A stretch of 64,000 bases of DNA. It comes from Himantopus leucocephalus. Taxonomy: Eukaryota; Chordata; Aves; Charadriiformes; Recurvirostridae. This document shows, one piece after another, positions 63,301 to 64,000 of the stretch. A program made the position numbers and the translations under genes. The first letter of the stretch is position 1. Each line of letters starts with the position of its first letter. The notes beneath the pieces were generated by a model that was given only the letters and a program-made list of their open reading frames with translations, had not been told where the DNA came from and did not search any database. The stretch lies in assembly GCA_003993805.1 (NCBI GenBank), contig RSEF01000012.1:1353731-1417730 (forward strand), given 5' to 3'.

Positions 63301-63336
63301 GGTGAAGAACTACAGGTAGCAGGATGCGCCGGGACT
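11882..63336 (-). CDS. DOCK3: DOCK3 (dedicator of cytokinesis 3, MOCA), 3' 29 coding exons; partial at right edge
   Basis: DOCK3 is a neuron-enriched guanine nucleotide exchange factor of the DOCK-B group. It activates Rac at membranes with ELMO partners and acts in axon growth and cell adhesion. The 29 exons give 3,529 coding bases, about 1,176 codons, corresponding to roughly residues 855-2030 of the human protein. They cover helical scaffold, then the DHR2 domain (from about 45.3 kb down to 27.8 kb), then a Ser/Pro-rich tail. Signature blocks include [80 protein letters not shown] and [21 protein letters not shown] chose DOCK3 over DOCK4 or DOCK1 because the tail exons ([44 protein letters not shown]) match my recollection of DOCK3, and because MANF is its neighbour. 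All splice phases agree except at exon 24017-24154. The SH3 and DHR1 domains lie off the window. Confidence 0.97.
12882..12964 (-). CDS. DOCK3: DOCK3 window exon 28 (SH3-binding motif)
   Basis: 83 bases; acceptor gtctcattccag, donor gtaaaa. GA completes Gly, then [33 protein letters not shown] fits the PxLPx[K/R] SH3-ligand pattern bound by Crk-type adaptors in DOCK proteins. Confidence 0.95.
12965..17135 (-). other. DOCK3: DOCK3 intron (between window exons 27 and 28)
   Basis: 4.2 kb. It holds an old CR1-like relic near 16380-16440 and A/T homopolymer runs. I see no exon or RNA gene in it. Confidence 0.8.
16375..16440 (+). mobile_element. Ancient CR1-like 3' end relic
   Basis: AGGTCAGACTAGAGAGG followed by GATGGTCTTTCCTGGCCTTAAA resembles the 3' end of old CR1 families common in turtles and crocodilians (GGTCAGACTAGATGATC...GGTCCCTTCTGGCCTTAAA). 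It lacks the ATTCTATGA end of younger avian CR1s and is too short for family assignment by eye. Confidence 0.5.
17136..17223 (-). CDS. DOCK3: DOCK3 window exon 27
   Basis: 88 bases; acceptor cttctcccttag, donor gtactt. It reads [20 protein letters not shown], then DPNLSVAEK, and ends with one base of a Gly codon. Confidence 0.95.
18162..18280 (-). CDS. DOCK3: DOCK3 window exon 26
   Basis: 119 bases; acceptor cttgtttacag, donor gtacca. GC completes Gly, then [39 protein letters not shown], ending in phase 0. Joint skipping of this exon and the previous one would join phase 0 to phase 0. Confidence 0.95.
18281..24016 (-). other. DOCK3: DOCK3 intron (between window exons 25 and 26)
   Basis: 5.7 kb, the largest 3' intron. 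Unique sequence with A-rich runs near 22060; no recognisable repeat family or exon. Confidence 0.8.
24017..24154 (-). CDS. DOCK3: DOCK3 window exon 25, apparent frameshifts
   Basis: 138 bases; acceptor tgcctcctgcag, donor gtaaga. Entered in phase 0 it reads LVY, then goes out of frame and reaches TGA at 24076-24074. The +1 frame holds YQGSVTNV, and the third frame holds [20 protein letters not shown] and [15 protein letters not shown], which joins the next exon correctly. Mammalian DOCK3, as I recall it, reads [20 protein letters not shown] here. Relative to that, 8 bases are missing after LVY and 2 bases within V-S. The downstream exons look fully conserved, so a damaged assembly or a compensating splice form is likelier than gene loss. 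Confidence 0.85.
24657..24792 (-). CDS. DOCK3: DOCK3 window exon 24
   Basis: 136 bases; acceptor tttcgttccag, donor gtacag. C completes Ser, then [40 protein letters not shown] and MYHMQ. It ends in phase 0, which conflicts with the frame used in the next exon. Confidence 0.92.
26367..26488 (-). CDS. DOCK3: DOCK3 window exon 23 (tail begins)
   Basis: 122 bases; acceptor tttcctttgcag, donor gtaccc. It reads [20 protein letters not shown], then [20 protein letters not shown], ending with AG of a Ser codon. Ser/Pro-rich linker after DHR2. Confidence 0.94.
27779..27895 (-). CDS. DOCK3: DOCK3 window exon 22 (end of DHR2)
   Basis: 117 bases, phase 0 to 0; acceptor tatttaacag, donor gtaagc. It reads [20 protein letters not shown], then [19 protein letters not shown]. 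Last strongly conserved block of the exchange domain. Confidence 0.96.
28507..28645 (+). mobile_element. MIR-type SINE relic
   Basis: AAGCATTATCTTTATTTTAC then AGATGGGAAATCTGAAATGC and AGTTAAGTGATTTG follow the MIR consensus (ATTATCCCCATTTTACAGATGAGGAAACTGAGGC...GTTAAGTGACTTGCC) in order and spacing, with many substitutions as expected for an old element. Confidence 0.7.
28808..28850. repeat. Short tandem repeat, TAGGCTTTATTTA unit
   Basis: Three head-to-tail copies of a 13-14 base unit beginning TAGGCTTT, the last running into a T tract. Confidence 0.75.
29238..29321 (-). CDS. DOCK3: DOCK3 window exon 21 (DHR2 lobe C)
   Basis: 84 bases, phase 0 to 0; acceptor tttttttacag, donor gtactg. It reads [20 protein letters not shown], then LKDLMQEQ. 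Lobe C contacts Rac. Confidence 0.96.
30304..30483 (-). CDS. DOCK3: DOCK3 window exon 20 (DHR2 lobe C, nucleotide-sensor loop)
   Basis: 180 bases, phase 0 to 0; acceptor attgcctttgag, donor gtaagc. It reads [20 protein letters not shown], then [20 protein letters not shown] and [20 protein letters not shown]. The [12 protein letters not shown] loop corresponds to the insert in helix 10 of DHR2, whose valine (in AAVNGG) pushes nucleotide and Mg out of Rac in this family. The assignment follows the DOCK2 and DOCK9 structures. Confidence 0.96.
30942..31028 (-). CDS. DOCK3: DOCK3 window exon 19 (DHR2)
   Basis: 87 bases, phase 0 to 0; acceptor tactctttgcag, donor gtaaca. It reads [20 protein letters not shown], then WFEVERREL. 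Confidence 0.96.
31578..31744 (-). CDS. DOCK3: DOCK3 window exon 18 (DHR2 lobe B)
   Basis: 167 bases; acceptor acataatttacag, donor gtagaa. AT completes Tyr, then [40 protein letters not shown] and [16 protein letters not shown] second TTTACAG lies 8 bases inside the exon. I chose the outer acceptor because only it fits the phase of the previous exon and gives the family's YLQIYAV. Confidence 0.95.
33041..33182 (-). CDS. DOCK3: DOCK3 window exon 17 (DHR2 lobe B)
   Basis: 142 bases; acceptor gtccttcttgcag, donor gtatcc. It reads [20 protein letters not shown], then [20 protein letters not shown] and ILQCDAQ. It ends with T of a Tyr codon. Confidence 0.95.
33183..36666 (-). other. DOCK3: DOCK3 intron (between window exons 16 and 17)
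   Basis: 3.5 kb with no recognisable repeat. The stretch 34980-35460 is compositionally balanced and rich in ATTA/TAAT cores, a possible but unproven conserved noncoding element. Confidence 0.75.
36667..36771 (-). CDS. DOCK3: DOCK3 window exon 16 (DHR2 lobe B)
   Basis: 105 bases, phase 0 to 0; acceptor tttcctctgcag, donor gtaagc. It reads [20 protein letters not shown], then [15 protein letters not shown]. An artefactual duplication begins 13 bases upstream of its acceptor junction but does not touch the exon. Confidence 0.96.
36784..37077. repeat. Direct duplication around a single N (likely assembly artefact)
   Basis: Segment 36784-36928 recurs at 36931-37077 with an N at 36929. The copies begin AAGATAGCTGCTGTCAGACC and end AAAGATAAAAATTATTA. 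They differ by one substitution (GCCACGC versus GCCACAC), the length of an A-run and an inserted CACA. Confidence 0.85.
38597..38665. repeat. 34-base direct duplication around a single N (likely assembly artefact)
   Basis: CTGATGCTTTTGAAATTAAA and the following 14 bases occur at 38597-38630 and again at 38632-38665, identical, with an N at 38631. Confidence 0.85.
38975..39061 (-). CDS. DOCK3: DOCK3 window exon 15 (DHR2)
   Basis: 87 bases, phase 0 to 0; acceptor ggtttcacag, donor gtaagt. It reads [20 protein letters not shown], then [10 protein letters not shown] block almost invariant across DOCK1, DOCK2, DOCK3, DOCK4 and DOCK5. Confidence 0.96.
39062..43905 (-). other. DOCK3: DOCK3 intron (between window exons 14 and 15)
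   Basis: 4.8 kb of unique sequence. No recognisable exon, repeat family or RNA gene. Confidence 0.8.
43906..44054 (-). CDS. DOCK3: DOCK3 window exon 14 (DHR2 lobe A)
   Basis: 149 bases; acceptor ttttcaacag, donor gtatgc. It reads [20 protein letters not shown], then [20 protein letters not shown] and IIHYFNKGK. Confidence 0.96.
44751..44844 (-). CDS. DOCK3: DOCK3 window exon 13 (start of DHR2 lobe A)
   Basis: 94 bases; acceptor ttaatttcacag, donor gttaga. It reads [20 protein letters not shown], then [14 protein letters not shown]2 lobe A is the helical array that dimerises DOCK proteins. Confidence 0.96.
45052..45204 (+). mobile_element. CR1 LINE, 3' end fragment
   Basis: GCGAGAGAGGTTGTGGAACC then GGATACTCAGAACTCAGCTG, GACCTCCAGGGGATGCTCAC and a terminal TCGTTCTGTTC follow the order of the CR1 3' UTR in plus orientation. 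It is more diverged than the copies at 7.5 and 61.4 kb. Confidence 0.75.
45325..45385 (-). CDS. DOCK3: DOCK3 window exon 12
   Basis: 61 bases; acceptor gctttcttag, donor gtaaag. One base completes Arg, then [20 protein letters not shown], ending in phase 0. It leads into the DHR2 domain. Confidence 0.95.
45386..47146 (-). other. DOCK3: DOCK3 intron (between window exons 11 and 12)
   Basis: 1.8 kb with a GT/AT dinucleotide repeat at 46533-46561 and otherwise unique sequence. Confidence 0.8.
46533..46561. repeat. (GT)n(AT)n microsatellite
   Basis: About seven GT units followed by about six AT units in a DOCK3 intron. Confidence 0.9.
47147..47242 (-). CDS. DOCK3: DOCK3 window exon 11
   Basis: 96 bases; acceptor atctccaaacag, donor gtatct. 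It reads [20 protein letters not shown], then [11 protein letters not shown], ending with AG of an Arg codon. Confidence 0.95.
47363..47389 (-). CDS. DOCK3: DOCK3 window exon 10 (27-base microexon)
   Basis: It completes Leu (CT+A), then reads TQLFGPYP and leaves AG, which joins T of the next exon to give Ser. Acceptor cctggagtag, donor gtaaga. The peptide TQLFGPYPS followed by LLEK matches the segment known between FSLL and LLEKVEQETW in DOCK family members. The exon is a multiple of three, so its skipping would also keep the frame. Only 120 bases separate it from the next exon. Confidence 0.9.
47390..49304 (-). other. DOCK3: DOCK3 intron (between window exons 9 and 10)
   Basis: 1.9 kb upstream of the microexon, with a CAAC/CCAA repeat at 47631-47664. 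Nothing else recognised. Confidence 0.8.
47631..47664. repeat. (CAAC)n-type simple repeat
   Basis: Alternating CAACCAAC and CAAGCAAC units over about 34 bases. Confidence 0.85.
49305..49390 (-). CDS. DOCK3: DOCK3 window exon 9
   Basis: 86 bases; acceptor cttcttcatccag, donor gtaagc. It reads [20 protein letters not shown], then NYRELFSL, and ends with two bases (CT) of a Leu codon completed by the following microexon. Confidence 0.94.
49391..52036 (-). other. DOCK3: DOCK3 intron (between window exons 8 and 9)
   Basis: 2.6 kb with an AAT/CTA-rich tandem duplication at 50997-51068. No other feature supported. Confidence 0.8.
50997..51068. repeat. Trinucleotide-rich tandem duplication
   Basis: A 26-base unit beginning ATGCTACTGTAATAATAA is repeated in tandem, then decays into further TAATAA/GTAAT units. 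Confidence 0.85.
52037..52185 (-). CDS. DOCK3: DOCK3 window exon 8
   Basis: 149 bases; acceptor tgtgttgtacag, donor gtgaag. It reads [20 protein letters not shown], then [20 protein letters not shown] and QRKNGNFKQ, ending in phase 0. Confidence 0.96.
52186..54334 (-). other. DOCK3: DOCK3 intron with assembly gap (between window exons 7 and 8)
   Basis: 2.1 kb including a 100-base N gap at 52743-52842 (nominal size). The exons on both sides join in phase (CTG G|GT GAG), so no coding exon need be missing. Confidence 0.85.
54335..54393 (-). CDS. DOCK3: DOCK3 window exon 7
   Basis: 59 bases; acceptor ctgtctttcag, donor gtatgt. It reads [19 protein letters not shown] between split Lys and Gly codons. 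The short length is right for the family. Confidence 0.94.
54658..54758 (-). CDS. DOCK3: DOCK3 window exon 6
   Basis: 101 bases; acceptor ctgtgtcacag, donor gtaaga. It reads [20 protein letters not shown], then [13 protein letters not shown], with two bases of a Lys codon at the end. Confidence 0.95.
55691..55766 (-). CDS. DOCK3: DOCK3 window exon 5
   Basis: 76 bases; acceptor gactgcag, donor gtaaga. The first base completes Asn, then it reads [20 protein letters not shown] followed by DFDFK, ending in phase 0. Confidence 0.94.
55767..59573 (-). other. DOCK3: DOCK3 introns flanking window exon 4
   Basis: Two introns, 55767-57318 and 57414-59573, on either side of exon 57319-57413. AT-rich unique sequence without a recognisable element. 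Confidence 0.75.
57319..57413 (-). CDS. DOCK3: DOCK3 window exon 4
   Basis: 95 bases; acceptor tatgtgacag, donor gtaagt. It reads [20 protein letters not shown], then [11 protein letters not shown], and ends with two bases of an Asn codon. Confidence 0.95.
59574..59672 (-). CDS. DOCK3: DOCK3 window exon 3
   Basis: 99 bases, phase 0 to 0; acceptor tttggtcaacag, donor gtacaa. It reads [14 protein letters not shown], then [19 protein letters not shown]. Conserved helical region shared with DOCK1 and DOCK4. Confidence 0.95.
60345..60480 (+). mobile_element. MIR-type SINE relic
   Basis: CCCCCATTTTACATATCTGA then AAGCACAGAGAAGTTAAGCA, ATCTGTCCAAGATAACAAGC and GGCAGTGCCAAGAACGCAAG follow the MIR 3' half (CCCATTTTACAGATGAGGAA...CACAGAGAGGTTAAGTAACTTGCCCAAGGTCACACAGC...GGCAGAGCC). 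Old and substituted. Confidence 0.7.
61349..61614 (+). mobile_element. CR1 LINE, 3' end fragment
   Basis: GGAATAGGCTGCCCAGGGAG at about 61440, GGACTAGATGATCTGAAAGG near 61560 and terminal ATTCTATGATTCTATGA give a clean plus-strand CR1 3' end. Very similar to the copy at 7484-7727, so probably the same subfamily. Confidence 0.93.
62076..62222 (-). CDS. DOCK3: DOCK3 window exon 2
   Basis: 147 bases; acceptor cttactgtag, donor gttagt, phase 0 to 0. It reads [20 protein letters not shown] to SKSQSQEA and then [14 protein letters not shown]. An internal GTAAGA right after QEA looks like a better donor and would give a 105-base in-frame exon. I kept the longer form because known DOCK1/DOCK3 proteins contain the VRGQRCPQC segment. 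Confidence 0.93.
63209..63336 (-). CDS. DOCK3: DOCK3 window exon 1
   Basis: 128 bases; acceptor ccttccttcag, donor gtaatg. It starts with two bases completing a codon and reads [20 protein letters not shown], then [10 protein letters not shown] and IIKTSSL. Helical scaffold region between DHR1 and DHR2. Confidence 0.95.
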
Positions 63337-64000
63337 CTGAAGGAAGGAAAACCAGATCACAGTCATTCCAAGAAAGATTTAAATTTCAACCATCCCAGTC
63401 AGCAGCCTCTTGGCATCCAAACTAGCCTACTGATATACAGCATGTTTGATTAATTGCTGCAACTTCTACTGTACAGGTTGCTGTACACCACACTTCCAAG
63501 AACTGTATCTAATGAATTAATGGTGCATCTAGTTTCACAAGTTCATAAATGCAGTATACGTGATGTTCTCAATAGTGATACAGCTTGGAAACAACAGGTG
63601 CAAACTGATACTTTCTAATGTTGATTTCCTTTGTGCAAACCCTTCTTCACTTCATGTTGCTTTCCAGCTCTGTTGTCACAGCTAATACAGCTTCTCCAAT
63701 ATATGCCTCTTGGAAACTGGCTAATTCTTCTTTTAGCTGGCTTACAAACCTTCATCTTATGAAAGAAGGGAGAACAGGTAGCAGCTGCAGAAAACAGTAG
63801 CCAAACCAGGAAAAAAGAGCGACAGAAAAAAAAAGTGGCAAGATGTCAGCAAACGGACCAACAGGAGATATAAAAGGAAAACAAGACATCACCATATGGG
63901 AGGCAAGAAGAAGAGAATGTATCTTCCTTTAATTGCAAGACTTGAAGAGTGGGTAGGATGGGCAGCCAAAAGATAACTTTGGAAACAAGGTTCATCTTCC
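63337..64000 (-). other. DOCK3: DOCK3 intron, running off the right edge
   Basis: 664 bases upstream of window exon 1. I found no further exon here; the preceding exon must end with one base that completes the Glu codon of (E)SRRILLP. Confidence 0.7.

Noticed and set aside
1..64000. CRISPR arrays, phage or plasmid genes, endogenous retroviral genes, tRNA or rRNA genes, or another undescribed multi-gene system
   Set aside because: None seen on reading both strands. The content is fully accounted for by two vertebrate genes, introns and old retroposons, though short noncoding RNAs cannot be excluded by eye.

Overview
The window is vertebrate nuclear DNA, most likely from a bird. CR1 LINE 3' ends (terminal motif ATTCTATGATTCTATGA) occur in both orientations, the genes are split into short exons by kilobase introns with GT-AG borders, and the proteins read close to their mammalian orthologues. 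I see no bacterial, phage, CRISPR or viral content, and no system that looks undescribed at the gene level. It is a draft assembly: two 100-base N gaps (37978-38077, 52743-52842), one 14-base gap (2090-2103) and several single Ns, three of them flanked by direct duplications that look like unmerged contig ends.

Two protein-coding genes are present, both on the minus strand and head to tail, the same order as DOCK3-MANF on human chromosome 3p21. The left end holds exons 1 and 2 of MANF (secreted/ER neurotrophic factor) and its CpG-island promoter (about 1840-3230). MANF exons 3 onward lie off the left edge.

Positions 3.2-7.9 kb are intergenic with two CR1 copies. The probable DOCK3 3' UTR occupies roughly 8.1-11.9 kb. 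From 11882 to the right edge lie 29 coding exons of DOCK3 (MOCA), a Rac guanine nucleotide exchange factor. They encode about the last 1,180 residues: the helical middle of the protein, the whole DHR2 catalytic domain, and the Ser/Pro-rich tail with SH3-binding motifs. The 5' part of DOCK3, including its SH3 and DHR1 domains, lies off the right edge.

I traced exon borders base by base and checked reading phase across all 28 splice junctions. Twenty-seven agree. The exception is the junction into exon 24017-24154, whose length is 10 bases short of what its neighbours require. The exon reads in three successive frames, which points to two small deletions (assembly error, or real). A 27-base microexon (47363-47389) was found between two exons that would also join in frame without it.

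The remaining sequence is intron. It carries a fourth CR1 fragment at 45052-45204, an old CR1-like relic near 16390, two MIR-type SINE relics (28507-28645, 60345-60480) and a few simple repeats. Smaller introns not listed separately (for example 12389-12881, 17224-18161, 24793-26366, 26489-27778, 29322-30303, 30484-30941, 31029-31577, 44055-44750, 44845-45324, 54759-55690, 62223-63208) hold nothing I can support beyond splice signals and A/T runs.
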